The notes under the pieces were generated by a model. That model did not search any database, was not told the DNA's origin, and was given only the letters and a program-made list of their open reading frames with translations. DNA of 64,000 nucleotides from Campylorhamphus procurvoides. Its lineage: Eukaryota; Chordata; Aves; Passeriformes; Dendrocolaptidae. Of the stretch, positions 58,101 through 63,900 are shown in pieces. The stretch's first letter is position 1; each line of letters opens with the position of its first letter. The position numbers and the translations under genes were made by a program. The DNA is taken from assembly GCA_013396655.1 (NCBI GenBank), contig WBMV01003156.1, positions 2,313,361 through 2,377,360 of the forward strand, written 5' to 3'.

Positions 58101-60980
58101 AGAAACATTACACGCCTCAATACTAAATTTCTAAAGCTTATTCTTTCATTGCTTTCTCTGGCACACTTGCATTTTATTTCTTCAGTTCTTCTATGCATCT
58201 TCAGTTTGTGTATGTGCACACATGTCAAATAACTGGAGCAGCACAGTAACGCAGTGCTGTAAAAACAAAGTCCAAACTCTCCATGAGGAGGAATACTATA
58301 ATGATCCACTAGAAGGAGCTAGCACTATATCTAATTTTGAAACAGTACAGTCATTTAGAAATATCATTGGTTTAAGGAGCAAATAATGTCTTTGCTGTTG
58401 AGAAAAGTTACGTTTGTATCCATTATTAATTTCATAATCAAATACAGAAAGAGTACAGTAGTCACTGACATGCTATGTATCTTTAATAAGAAACAGCCAA
58501 CTTTCTATTTTGATATAGCTTTTTCCATCTTTTGAAAAATTCATGTTACTACAAATATTGCAATTAATGTTATAACTGGCAGTCATACATTCTGTGTTGT
58601 AAAAAAGGAACAGTTGGCCACATGATGAAAAACTCAATACCCTAAAGTGGTTGTTCGCTTTGATGAGCTTTATGGAGTTAAATTTCTGTTCTGTGAAAAT
58701 CCAGAACAGATCCACTCCTGTAATTAAACTCTCTTTCCTCTCTACTGACAAAGATGAACTGCCTCACCTTATAATGATGAACTGCCTTACCTTATAATGC
58801 AACTAAACAAAGACTTTTTTAGGCTGCCAAAAAATATCATTGACTCTGTCCATAAATATGCTAACAAGAGCAGGTCTGATGGTATAACTACACTGTGTGC
58901 AACCTTTGCTTCCAAATAGTGTACCTTCCCTTGTTTTCTTATTAATATAAAATATGGAATTCAGTGATGATTTTTGAAAGACTAATTAAATTGCAAAAAA
59001 GTGCACCTAATTTGCAGTATTGGTTTGATTTGACAAAAGCAAATGTAAAACTAGGAAAGCAAAATATATACACCTATTCTTTGCATGCTAGTCAGGCAAA
59101 TCGACTTCTTGCCATGAACACTTACTGGTCTGTAGCTGCTTTTCTCTGGCATGCATGTCAGCAAATATTTGTTTGAAATGGCTGGTAAAAGCAGCAAGGT
59201 CGGCATCCAGAAATACCGGTCCTTGTTCTTTCTCTTTGAGTGCTTGACTTTGAGCCTTTAGACGTTCAATTTGAGGCTGAAGAGTTGACATTCGGATGAT
59301 TTCATCCTGCATGTTTGGAAAAAAAAATCAAGAGAAAGCTACTTGAAAAATGAAACCCTAGTACCATGAAATCACTACTGTTTCAATGCACATTACACAT
59401 TTTTTTTTGCTTCCAAATACATCAGTTACAATACAAGCAAAATCGGTATTTTCAATCTTTCCTCACAAATCAATACCTCTTCTTCAACAAGATTGTTGAT
59501 TGATAGCACTGCTTAAAGACAATTAAAAGTCACTTTCACAGAACACTGTCATGTTATTAGTGTAATGCTCAAAGAAAATGAGATAGATTGTACATTAAAA
59601 TTTCATGCCTAGGGAACATCCTTTTCATGGGAAGCTGGGCAGAGAAGCACACACGCCCCATAATCCTAAACTCATCCCTGTTAGATTATGTACTAACTAG
59701 TCAGCTAAACAAACTAAAGGGGATGAAGTAGAAGAGGAGAGATGAAGATGCCCAGAGATTTCTAGCAGCCTCACAGTAACACGTTGGAGGTTGAGTTAGA
59801 GTGGGATACAGCAGGAGGGCACAGCTCACAAGGAACATCTATTCTGGCTGCCTGATCACTTCACGGTTGACCAAGTTAAAGCATGGTGCTAAGGGCACTG
59901 TCCAAGTGCCTCTGAAAAACTGGCAGGCTGGGGGCATCAACCACCTCTCCAGGAAGCCTGTTGCACTGTTTGAACACCCTCTCAGTCCAGTTTAAACCTC
60001 TCCTGGCACAGCTTTGAACTGTTCCCATGCCTTCTGCCACTAGATACCAGGGAGAAGTGATCAGCACCTTCTTCTTCACTCCCCCTGTTCAGGAAGCTGT
60101 AGAGAGCATTGAGGTTGTGCTATTATACCTTCAGGCGATCTTGCACACTCCGTGCAACTACTCAGTAAAAAGAAATGAGGAAAATAAGCCAAGTGTACAG
60201 TTTATAGTTGAGCTACTCAAAGAGAAGCTTTCTGCATGAAAACAGAGACCTCCTGTAAGTACAATTCCAGCTTCGAAATGCCTGAAAATAGCATAGCATA
60301 ACTCTAACTTTGGGTTTCAAACATTGTTTTCTGTCTAAGAACTTTGGGAGTCAGAGGTTCCCTAAAGTCAAACTTCTACAAGTATGTCATGCAATTTATA
60401 ATCTAATACTTCATTTCAATATATTCCTGTCCATCACTATTAGCTTGTAAGTAATATCCACCCACGGAGTTGTCTAGAGTAAGAGACATAATCAAATTTC
60501 TATGATGGTGCAGCACAAAACTTAAAACAATTAGGGAGTATAATAAGTGAATCTGTGTGATCATTTTTATACACCTACTCTGATTCTGTCATTGTATGGC
60601 AGAAGAATATTCCTACAATTGACTACACAATCCACCCTGCATCAGAGCGGAGGGTATGCAACAAGTAAAGTAGTGTGCAATGGCAGAATTTTGGATTTGA
60701 AAACAATAAATAAAAAAATTTGGAAAAGAACCTCTAACCTTGCATTTTTCCAACTGAGTTTTTACTGTAGCAGGATCTGTTGCTGGTGTGGGTTGTGCTT
60801 TCAGCCAGTTTTCTGCAGTAATTGCTGTCTGCTCCAGTTGCTGCAGCTGAGAGTAGAAGTCAATGATGTTATTTTGGTACTCCAGCCATGCCAGTCTCTC
60901 ACTCAGCAACTGACAGAACTCAATCCAGCGGCTCTTCAGCTGCTCTGAGGCTTGTCTAATATTGTCAGGATTCAGACCCT
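1014..60980 (-). CDS. DMD: Dystrophin, central rod, exons 20-38 (joined, partial at both ends)
   Basis: Dystrophin links cortical actin to the dystroglycan complex at the muscle plasma membrane. The window covers 19 consecutive exons of the spectrin-like rod, about human residues 794-1816 (end of repeat 4 to start of repeat 14 in human numbering). Joining complement(60739..60980) through complement(1014..1136) gives 3068 nt of open reading frame. Every exon has the human length and phase and is bounded by AG and GT. Recognisable stretches include [56 protein letters not shown] and [20 protein letters not shown]. These match dystrophin rather than utrophin. By known family mapping, the repeats from exon 32 onward belong to the basic second actin-binding region, and repeats 10-12 bind lipid. 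Exons 23-38 are all multiples of three; 20, 21 and 22 are not. The N-terminal actin-binding domain, WW, ZZ and C-terminal parts lie outside the window. Confidence 0.98.
1137..4391 (-). other. DMD: DMD intron 37 (3255 bp)
   Basis: AT-rich intron. It contains only scattered A-runs and AT dinucleotide runs (for example near 1638-1655). No mobile element or additional exon is recognised. Confidence 0.85.
4392..4562 (-). CDS. DMD: DMD exon 37 (171 nt)
   Basis: Exon between a cacggactgtag acceptor and an AAG|gtagga donor. Its 171 nt (57 codons) equal human exon 37. It encodes [40 protein letters not shown] and [17 protein letters not shown], repeat 13. NRGDHCRK and the AAIS-RIK-GK ending are conserved. 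The acceptor has purines close to the AG, so its pyrimidine tract is weaker than that of neighbouring exons. Confidence 0.98.
4612..4638. repeat. (GA)n microsatellite
   Basis: Short imperfect GA dinucleotide repeat. On the transcript it reads as CT and lies about 50 nt before the exon 37 acceptor, so it adds pyrimidines upstream of that splice site. Confidence 0.8.
5132..5148. repeat. A17 homopolymer
   Basis: Uninterrupted run of 17 A on the plus strand in intron 36. No retrotransposed copy is recognised beside it. Confidence 0.8.
6154..6282 (-). CDS. DMD: DMD exon 36 (129 nt)
   Basis: Exon between a ccacatacag acceptor and an AAG|gtaaaa donor. Its 129 nt (43 codons) equal human exon 36. 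It encodes [38 protein letters not shown] and EEILK, the first helix of repeat 13. EYQKHME, FDQNV, LLDES and KPQQKE are conserved. The middle ([11 protein letters not shown] against DHITKWIIQAD) is among the more diverged parts of the window. Confidence 0.97.
6283..8226 (-). other. DMD: DMD intron 35 (1944 bp)
   Basis: Intron of mixed composition with a short (GA)n stretch near 6490-6505. No recognised mobile element or extra exon. Confidence 0.85.
8227..8406 (-). CDS. DMD: DMD exon 35 (180 nt)
   Basis: Exon between a tgctcatatag acceptor and a CTG|gtaagg donor. Its 180 nt (60 codons) equal human exon 35. It encodes [38 protein letters not shown] and [20 protein letters not shown], repeat 12. 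The last 27 residues are almost invariant compared with mammals (F for L in EEWLNLLL). Repeats 10-12 bind membrane lipid in mammalian dystrophin. Confidence 0.98.
11216..11221. repeat. 5' target-site duplication of solo LTR (CAAATA)
   Basis: CAAATA here is repeated exactly at 11787-11792, directly outside the proposed LTR ends. Six bases is the size expected of many class II (ERVK/alpha-beta-type) retroviral integrations. Confidence 0.65.
11481..11579 (+). promoter_or_regulatory. LTR promoter elements (three ATTGG boxes and TATA box)
   Basis: ATTGG pentamers at 11481-11485, 11514-11518 and 11540-11544 precede TATATAA at 11573-11579. This is a typical RNA polymerase II retroviral U3 promoter layout. 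Activity today is unknown. If active, transcripts would run antisense to dystrophin through intron 34. Confidence 0.65.
11713..11718 (+). terminator. LTR polyadenylation signal AATAAA
   Basis: AATAAA about 135 bases after the TATA box and about 70 bases before the LTR end, as expected for an R-region poly(A) signal. It acts only on plus-strand transcripts, so it should not truncate dystrophin mRNA. Confidence 0.65.
11787..11792. repeat. 3' target-site duplication of solo LTR (CAAATA)
   Basis: Exact copy of 11216-11221 immediately after the terminal CA of the LTR. Confidence 0.65.
12211..12235. repeat. Short inverted repeat (10-bp arms, 5-bp loop)
   Basis: AATGTGTATA and its exact reverse complement TATACACATT flank CAAAT. 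It is AT-rich, so chance occurrence is plausible in this composition. Confidence 0.6.
12661..12687. repeat. Purine-rich (GGA/GA)n stretch
   Basis: Runs of GGAGGAGGAGAG then GAGAGAGA inside intron 34. Low-complexity sequence with no gene assignment. Confidence 0.7.
15765..16445 (+). mobile_element. CR1 LINE, 3' fragment
   Basis: About 680 bp matching the end of the second open reading frame and 3' UTR of avian CR1 as I know it. Landmarks in order: GAGCTGGGGGTGCTAGTTGA, CAGCAATAGTGTGGCCAGCA, GGCACTGGTGAGG, GTTTTGGGCTCCTCACTACA, GGAGACCTTATCACTCTCTA, ACAACTACCTGAAAGGAGG, and the 3' end GTTGGACTTGATGGTCT followed by ATTGTATGATTCT octamer-like units. It is 5'-truncated, as is usual for CR1, and carries substitutions and small indels. 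It lies in sense on +, antisense to dystrophin. The short frames inside it are relics of the reverse transcriptase region and are not genes. Confidence 0.92.
16762..16807. repeat. Perfect 19-bp inverted repeat (hairpin) with 8-bp loop
   Basis: GTCTTTATCCTTAAAATG (16763-16780) is exactly reverse complementary to CATTTTAAGGATAAAGAC (16789-16806). One further T-A pair lies outside, and CATCAGTC is the loop. It would fold in both DNA and the dystrophin intron 34 transcript. There is no recognisable transposon end around it. The stem is shorter than a typical microRNA precursor. Confidence 0.9.
17875..18045 (-). CDS. DMD: DMD exon 34 (171 nt)
   Basis: Exon between a tttctttctgcag acceptor and an AAG|gtaaca donor. 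Its 171 nt (57 codons) equal human exon 34. It encodes [40 protein letters not shown] and [17 protein letters not shown], bridging repeats 11 and 12. [24 protein letters not shown] and GMPSNLD are shared with mammals. The next exon on the transcript (35) is 9.5 kb away, across the largest intron in the window. Confidence 0.98.
18046..21691 (-). other. DMD: DMD intron 33 (3646 bp)
   Basis: AT-rich intron with an 11-base AT tandem repeat near 19237-19262 (TATAATTTATT units). No mobile element or additional exon is recognised. Confidence 0.85.
21692..21847 (-). CDS. DMD: DMD exon 33 (156 nt)
   Basis: Exon between a atttggttag acceptor and an AAG|gtaagc donor. Its 156 nt (52 codons) equal human exon 33. 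It encodes [40 protein letters not shown] and [12 protein letters not shown], in repeat 11. It is close to the human exon, including the [11 protein letters not shown] element. A longer frame runs through the donor into the intron and ends in a poly-glycine stretch; that part is intronic. Confidence 0.98.
21848..24271 (-). other. DMD: DMD intron 32 (2424 bp)
   Basis: AT-rich intron with a T-rich run at 23013-23042. A 139-codon open frame on the transcript strand (23305-23724) has no similarity I recognise and is not called a gene. Confidence 0.85.
23013..23042. repeat. T-rich low-complexity run
   Basis: Thirty bases of T interrupted by two C on the plus strand (A-rich on the dystrophin transcript). 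Confidence 0.8.
24272..24445 (-). CDS. DMD: DMD exon 32 (174 nt)
   Basis: Exon between a tactttccag acceptor and an ATG|gtgaat donor. Its 174 nt (58 codons) equal human exon 32. It encodes [37 protein letters not shown] and [15 protein letters not shown], the junction of repeats 10 and 11. The block [20 protein letters not shown] is identical to mammals. It opens the basic stretch of the rod that forms the second actin-binding region in mammals. Confidence 0.98.
24446..27060 (-). other. DMD: DMD intron 31 (2615 bp)
   Basis: AT-rich intron. Nothing recognisable besides homopolymer runs. Its last 200 bases before exon 31 on + are slightly richer in GC but carry no clear element. Confidence 0.85.
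27061..27171 (-). CDS. DMD: DMD exon 31 (111 nt)
   Basis: Exon between a ttttccaatag acceptor and a CAG|gtatgc donor. Its 111 nt (37 codons) equal human exon 31, the shortest in the window. It encodes [30 protein letters not shown] and SQIDVAQ, in repeat 10. The mammalian KKHNQGKEAAQ region reads [11 protein letters not shown], so the middle is variable while both ends are conserved. It was found through homology and splice sites, because the open frame around it is short. Confidence 0.97.
27172..33123 (-). other. DMD: DMD intron 30 (5952 bp)
   Basis: Long intron with a CR1 fragment close to exon 31 (27292-27425) and very AT-rich sequence from about 27430 to 30900. A GC-richer block lies around 30930-31330, described under findings. 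No extra exon is supported. Confidence 0.85.
27292..27425 (+). mobile_element. CR1 LINE, short internal fragment
   Basis: Contains CTCCACATCTGGAGTGCT, CCAGCTCTGGGCTTCTCA, GCACAAGAGAGACACTGAGC and TCCTGGAGCAGGTCCAGCAG, a well-known CR1 stretch upstream of the 3' UTR. The fragment is cut at both ends. It is on +, antisense to dystrophin, about 120 bp upstream of exon 31 on the transcript. Confidence 0.87.
33124..33285 (-). CDS. DMD: DMD exon 30 (162 nt)
   Basis: Exon between a attgtttctag acceptor and a CAG|gtaagg donor. Its 162 nt (54 codons) equal human exon 30. It encodes [36 protein letters not shown] and [18 protein letters not shown], covering the end of repeat 9 and start of repeat 10. 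The match to mammals is very high. It is flanked by two long introns (5.7 and 6.0 kb). In mammals this is the first exon shared by full-length dystrophin and Dp260. Confidence 0.98.
33286..38987 (-). other. DMD: DMD intron 29 (5702 bp)
   Basis: In mammals this intron holds the promoter and first exon of the retinal isoform Dp260. I searched by eye on the minus strand for the short first-exon peptide followed by a donor and did not recognise one. The intron has a 19-base tandem duplication (34913-34947) and a T-run (37029-37045 region), otherwise AT-rich single-copy-looking sequence. Confidence 0.8.
34913..34947. repeat. 19-bp tandem duplication
   Basis: TTTAAAAACCACAGCTGAA at 34913-34931 is followed directly by TTTAAAAACCACAGCT at 34932-34947, identical over 16 bases. 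A local replication-slippage duplication. Confidence 0.85.
38988..39137 (-). CDS. DMD: DMD exon 29 (150 nt)
   Basis: Exon between a tttttcag acceptor and a GAG|gtatat donor. Its 150 nt (50 codons) equal human exon 29. It encodes [20 protein letters not shown], then [20 protein letters not shown] and [10 protein letters not shown], in repeat 9. LAQTLTDGG and DELINE are identical to mammals. In mammals the retina-type dystrophin Dp260 starts in the intron after this exon, so exon 29 marks the last full-length-only exon before that promoter. Confidence 0.98.
39138..39718 (-). other. DMD: DMD intron 28 (581 bp)
   Basis: The shortest intron of the window, AT-rich, with nothing recognisable beyond the splice signals. 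Confidence 0.9.
39719..39853 (-). CDS. DMD: DMD exon 28 (135 nt)
   Basis: Exon between a cttcatcag acceptor and a GAT|gtaagtg donor. Its 135 nt (45 codons) equal human exon 28. It encodes [34 protein letters not shown] and [11 protein letters not shown], the start of repeat 9. The acidic GGAEEISE element is conserved. It is separated from exon 29 by the shortest intron in the window (581 bp), so the two may behave as one splicing unit. Confidence 0.98.
39854..41372 (-). other. DMD: DMD intron 27 (1519 bp)
   Basis: AT-rich from 39854 to about 40600, then a GC-richer block about 40880-41130 that I cannot assign. A small direct repeat with TATGGCTCATAA occurs at about 41219-41230 and 41248-41259. 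Confidence 0.85.
41373..41555 (-). CDS. DMD: DMD exon 27 (183 nt)
   Basis: Exon between a gcttttcag acceptor and a GAG|gttgga donor. Its 183 nt (61 codons) equal human exon 27. It begins [20 protein letters not shown], contains [17 protein letters not shown] and ends [13 protein letters not shown]. It belongs to repeat 8. The mammalian GKCKTLE cysteine is tryptophan here. The donor has T at +3. A longer open frame runs through the acceptor into intron 26, but its extra N-terminal part is hydrophobic and unlike dystrophin. Confidence 0.98.
41556..42721 (-). other. DMD: DMD intron 26 (1166 bp)
   Basis: Contains an A/C-rich low-complexity stretch near 41645-41695 and a GC-richer part (42230-42540) with no recognised family. 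Confidence 0.85.
42722..42892 (-). CDS. DMD: DMD exon 26 (171 nt)
   Basis: Exon between a ctttcttaaag acceptor and an AAG|gtaaaag donor. Its 171 nt (57 codons) equal human exon 26. It starts [20 protein letters not shown], then [20 protein letters not shown], and ends [17 protein letters not shown]. It covers the end of repeat 7 and the first part of repeat 8. The block [18 protein letters not shown] is unchanged from mammals. Repeats 8-9 are reported to bind the polarity kinase PAR-1b in mammals; that this holds here is inference. Confidence 0.98.
42893..45217 (-). other. DMD: DMD intron 25 (2325 bp)
   Basis: AT-rich intron with a short CR1 3' end (43535-43592) and a (TAA)n run near 44444-44458. 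No extra exon is supported. Confidence 0.85.
43535..43592 (+). mobile_element. CR1 LINE, 3'-terminal fragment
   Basis: ATTAGAACTAGGCAATATTT, then AGATCCCTTCCATTCCAAAC and CATTCTCTGATTCT. This matches the CR1 end (GTTGGACTAGATGATCT ... GGTCCCTTCCAACCCAAAC ... ATTCTATGATTCT) with several changes. Only the last 60 bases or so are recognisable. Plus orientation, antisense to dystrophin. Confidence 0.75.
45218..45373 (-). CDS. DMD: DMD exon 25 (156 nt)
   Basis: Exon between a ttcttttag acceptor and a CAG|gtatca donor. Its 156 nt (52 codons) equal human exon 25. It encodes [20 protein letters not shown], then [20 protein letters not shown] and [12 protein letters not shown]. This is the second and third helix of repeat 7. 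Differences from mammals are mostly conservative (EVGKKMKS for EGGQKIKN). It is too interrupted by short frames to stand out as one long ORF, but splice sites and homology are clear. Confidence 0.98.
45374..46522 (-). other. DMD: DMD intron 24 (1149 bp)
   Basis: AT-rich intron with AT-alternating sequence near 45640-45670. No repeat family or gene recognised. Confidence 0.85.
46523..46636 (-). CDS. DMD: DMD exon 24 (114 nt)
   Basis: Exon between a taataaacag acceptor and an ACA|gtgagtatt donor. Its 114 nt (38 codons) equal human exon 24. It encodes [13 protein letters not shown] followed by [20 protein letters not shown] and LEQCT, in the first helix of repeat 7. The block [20 protein letters not shown] is identical to mammalian dystrophin. 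The last residue is T, where mammals have R (KQCR). Confidence 0.98.
48330..49180 (+). mobile_element. Degenerate avian LTR/ERV-like interspersed repeat
   Basis: An 850-bp GC-richer island. It contains repeated motifs built on TGGAGCAG and GAAGGACTGCAG (for example TTCTTGAAGGACTGCAGGCC and CCCACATGTTGGAGCAGAGC). An AATAAA (48922 region) follows, then a tail with GCCCAGTTTGGTAATTGATC, TCCCTGTCTTTATCTCACTC, CCCCCTGTCCTGCTAAGGAC and GGGCACCTGGATGCTAG. The order and wording match a common bird repeat I associate with ERV LTRs. Its ends are uncertain, no target-site duplication was found, and the family name is not asserted. The 192-codon open frame inside (48439-49017) follows the repeat and shows no protein family. 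Confidence 0.65.
49109..49130. repeat. Inverted repeat inside the ERV-like repeat
   Basis: CCCTGTCCT and AGGACAGGG pair perfectly over 9 bp around GCTA. It lies near the 3' end of the LTR-like repeat, so it probably belongs to the repeat rather than to the gene. Confidence 0.75.
50372..50584 (-). CDS. DMD: DMD exon 23 (213 nt)
   Basis: Exon between an attcatag acceptor and a CAG|gttaat donor. Its 213 nt (71 codons) equal mammalian exon 23, and it is the first of a long run of frame-neutral exons. It starts [20 protein letters not shown] and ends MTKLQRFQ, with [20 protein letters not shown] near the end. It forms most of repeat 6 and the start of repeat 7. This is the counterpart of the exon that carries the nonsense change in the mdx mouse; the LQEQQ glutamines are intact here. 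The middle ([20 protein letters not shown]) is more diverged than the end. The donor has T at +3. Confidence 0.98.
50585..51522 (-). other. DMD: DMD intron 22 (938 bp)
   Basis: Short AT-rich intron with no recognised element. Confidence 0.9.
51523..51668 (-). CDS. DMD: DMD exon 22 (146 nt)
   Basis: Exon between a cattgaatgtag acceptor and an AAG|gtgagtt donor. Its 146 nt equal human exon 22. Two bases (TT) complete the isoleucine codon whose A ends exon 21, giving T-I-C-D-S-L-P-P. It then encodes [19 protein letters not shown] and [15 protein letters not shown], covering the end of repeat 5 and the first helix of repeat 6. Human TIFDTLPP reads TICDSLPP here, an added cysteine. It lies only about 0.9 kb from exon 23 but 7.5 kb from exon 21. 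Confidence 0.98.
53277..53319. repeat. Imperfect (TTA/TTG)n microsatellite
   Basis: About 43 bases of ATTATTGTTATTGTTGTTG type followed by ATTATCACCATCATTAC. Trinucleotide periodicity with substitutions. Confidence 0.8.
54828..54982 (-). mobile_element. CR1 LINE, 3'-terminal fragment
   Basis: Reads on + as the reverse complement of a CR1 3' end: AATAGAATAGTTTGGGTTGA, AAGGAACCTTAAGAATCATC, then CACTCCTGCCATAGGCAGTG and CCACCAACCTGGCCTTGAGC. The element is therefore on the minus strand, the same direction as dystrophin. Several small deletions relative to the family are apparent. Confidence 0.88.
55795..55830. repeat. (ATA/ACA)n microsatellite
   Basis: ATTAATAATAATAACAACAA followed by TTATGACAATGATGA. 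Short trinucleotide run in intron 21. Confidence 0.75.
56828..56905. repeat. A-rich low-complexity tract
   Basis: Runs of 7 to 11 A separated by C or G over about 78 bases on +. The lysine-rich open frame read through it is an artefact of composition. Confidence 0.8.
58753..58798. repeat. 23-bp tandem duplication
   Basis: Two adjacent copies of a 23-base unit starting GATGAACTGCCT and ending CCTTATAAT (58753-58775 and 58776-58798). They differ at a single C/T position. The near identity points to a recent duplication; it may be polymorphic. Confidence 0.9.
59126..59306 (-). CDS. DMD: DMD exon 21 (181 nt)
   Basis: Exon between an acatgcag acceptor and an ACCA|gtaagtg donor. Its 181 nt equal human exon 21. 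It begins in phase 0 with [17 protein letters not shown] and ends one base into a codon, after LQT. It carries [13 protein letters not shown] and [16 protein letters not shown], typical of repeat 5. The mammalian DEVNRLSGLQPQ start is changed to [12 protein letters not shown]. The donor is a strong consensus match. The open frame continues past the donor for a few codons, but the splice site and homology fix the end. Confidence 0.98.
59307..60738 (-). other. DMD: DMD intron 20 (1432 bp)
   Basis: Short intron of which about a fifth is a CR1 fragment (59796-60122). The rest is AT-rich without recognised features. Confidence 0.87.
59796..60122 (-). mobile_element. CR1 LINE, 3' fragment (extreme 3' end missing)
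   Basis: Reverse complement of CR1 on +. Landmarks: TGATCACTTCACGGTTGACC, CACTGTCCAAGTGCCTCTGA, GGGCATCAACCACCTCTCCA, GGAAGCCTGTTGCACTGTTT, GATACCAGGGAGAAGTGATC and AGGAAGCTGTAGAGAGCATT. The terminal octamer repeats are absent. It lies in the same direction as dystrophin, between exons 20 and 21. Confidence 0.9.
60739..60980 (-). CDS. DMD: DMD exon 20 (242 nt)
   Basis: Minus-strand exon between a tttttctag acceptor and an AAG|gttaga donor. Its 242 nt equal human exon 20. The first two bases (AG) complete a codon begun in exon 19, and it ends on a codon boundary with EKCK. It encodes [34 protein letters not shown] and [10 protein letters not shown]: the last helix of repeat 4 and the start of repeat 5. 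The sequence is close to mammalian dystrophin, with a variable stretch after ENWLKAQP. The donor has T at +3 instead of the usual purine, so it is a weaker match to consensus. Loss of this exon alone would break the frame. Confidence 0.98.
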
Positions 60981-63900
60981 CTAGAAAAACGGGAGAACAA
61001 GACGCTTGAAGATAAACAAGTTACAAAGAAAAAATATCAGATAATTTAACAATTCAATTTCTGTATTTGAGAGCTCATAAATCTAGTTAATGATTTATCA
61101 TCAAATAACAGTCCTGAATATATAGATGTTACACGTTAGTGGAGAAAGCATATAAAAAATACTTAACGTTGCTGCCAGGGTATTTTTGTTGCTATGGGAA
61201 TGAAATATAAAGTACATTAAAGTATGAGAATGGGAATAAAGCAGAAAGTAGAGATACAATACAAAAAGCTAATTAAAACTGCCATAAGAAATAAGAAAAT
61301 GCCCAACAGCTGGATTTTGAAAACTGCATTTGGACTGTAATTAGATTTTAATGTATGAGACTGGTTTTGGATTTTCTTTTATAAAAGGACTGATTTACAT
61401 GCTTGGGAACTATATTCCACAGTTATTTGGAGGTTTCAGATAATCCAACCCTTAAGTTTTTCATTACATGTTATTTTAGAAATATCATAAACACCAAGGA
61501 ATAAACAAATGATCAGATCAAACCTCCATCTAAGCCAGTCCTTTATCCAACAGTGACCATCAGGAGACACTAAGCAGAGAGCTGAGAAATGACAGGCAAC
61601 GCTTCCCTATGATTATTTTCAGAGGGGGTTTGGTTTCTCTGATGTAGTTTGCCTATTTCTCTTTATTGTTCAATAATCATGCTTATATTAAAGTTCACAA
61701 AATCAAACTGACTTTCGTTATTACAAAGCAATTATTTAGAACAATTTAAAGAAAAAAGAGCTCTATATTCCCTCTGGAGAAATTGAAATGATACATATGA
61801 AAGATAAGTAAAGGTGTCTTACAATAACATAATTTATAATTATTCTGAAACTTGAACTCAGGCTGACTTCAAAATAATATTAAGCATCTCATTTATTTTT
61901 TCAATGGAAGTTTAAATCTAATCCCTAACCTTTTTTTAGTGTGACATGTAATGATACATATAGCAATAGGACCAATTTTGATTTCAAAAGAAATTTCTCA
62001 ACTCACTGAGCAATGCTACATGCTTAAGAGCATTTTTAATAACGTCATCACTTAGTCATACACTAGCTAATTAATAAAAAAGCAGCTATGTTTTTATCAA
62101 AAACATCAAAATTAGAGTATTTTTCTTAAAAGCAAATTTAAAAGCAAATGAGACAAAAGACTTAAGGGCTCCACTTTTGTGATCTTTGATACACTGTCAA
62201 ATATGGTTTATGTGGTTTGCAACCTGTACTCCTAATCTGCAGGAAAACTTCTTTATCGGCGTAAAAAGTAGTAAAGTTGGCATGTGATTTTGTAAGGTAG
62301 GACATAGAAAATTAAGTCCTAATTACAGCTAAATCCCTTAAATAAAATAAGTACTAGAAATGTAGTATAATAAAACGTTCTAGGGAATTACTGTTATGCA
62401 TGCTATATGGAAAACCACACTAAATGATAATCTGGGATAATTTCTGTTGTGGAGCACCACAGAGCTCTGGCAAATCCTATTATGGATCCAGCTCAGGGCT
62501 ATTCCATTCAGAACTGCTCGGGAACAGCCCACTTGGAAACAGACTGTGCAGTACCTGATTGTGGTTCTCTGGATATGCTTTGTTTCTGGGATGTTGCTCT
62601 AGCCAAGCAAATTGTACATGATTTCAAACACCAGAACTACAGAAAAATTAGGAAGCCCAGCACAACTGGGAGATAATGGCAACTGTGCTGGCTGGAGCAG
62701 CTACACATACACATTATACTCTAAAACCTGAAGAGCACAGTTCAAGGGCTAAGCAAGGATATAAAATGAACCTTAAAGCATAAAGAGGTAAACAATGTTT
62801 TGACACATCTTCATGAAATTCAAAAGTGATCTGGTCTTCTGTGAGCGTGTGTGTGCATCTGGAGATGTGGTACACATAACTAAAGTGTAATGTCTAATTA
62901 GCATATTACGTGTCTCTTCACAAGAGATACCATAAACCTGAACAGCACAGCACATCTGAATAACAACAACCACAGATGACCAGGCACAGAGATACTGAAT
63001 CTTAAGAACCACAAGAACAAACACATGTATAGAAGATAAGACTTTAATTATACCGTATTTCAACAATTGTTTCTGTTGAGAGTTTGGTTATAAAAATACT
63101 GCATACTCATAACAGAGAGCAGATTATCTCTGCCACTGTGTTCATGATTCCCTCCAAAACTGGAAAACACTGCCTATGAGTTTGGCAGAGTAGATATAAA
63201 AAGATCGCTTTTATTTATTCTTCCTTTCCTCTCTTTTTGGCTGCCACAGTCTCCAAGGTACCCTTAGGCAAGATTATGATTACCAGGTGAAGTGCAGTCA
63301 CGGATTCTCCATATAAAATAATACTTTTCACTGCAATATTTTCTTCAAGGATTGAGAGGACTGTATTTTGAATGAAAATCCAGGTTCAAAAGAGTCTCTT
63401 CTTTTTGCTCATATGGCCCTCTTAATGTAACATTTAAATATGTGGAAATACCCAATATTCAATTTTTCTTTAATATCTAAGCTTTGAGTCTAAATGTGAT
63501 TCCAAAAGTGCACAGATAAAGAAATGTCTTTCACTTCATGTTACTGAAGTGGACAGTACAGGACTGTGCAGAGACATGTTTGGTAACAGATTGCAGAGGC
63601 ACAGCTCCAATAGACAACACAATATCCTCCTGAAAGGAAGACCCATCTGAAAATCTCCATAGCATGTGTTTTTAAACTCTCTTAATTCACAGTCCTGTCA
63701 GGTAACTCAAAGTTGTCTATCAGATATTGGTATGTCATTTCCAAAAGGTTGTATGAAAATGGCATTTGAAATTATCTGGGCAAGTTTGTCACCATTTCAT
63801 CTTACTTTGAAGAAAGTTAGTCCTCAGATTCCTTGAAAATGACAAATTATTAACTATTTTAGAAGCTGATATGAGGGCATAATAATTTTAATCTTTTATT

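Larger units (their letters stand above)
51669..59125 (-). other. DMD: DMD intron 21 (7457 bp)
   Basis: Second largest intron. It holds a CR1 3' end (54828-54982), trinucleotide microsatellites (52362-52378, 53277-53319, 55795-55830), an A-rich tract (56828-56905) and a 23-bp tandem duplication (58753-58798). Around 56090-56270 is a GC-richer patch of unknown origin. No extra exon is supported. Confidence 0.85.
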
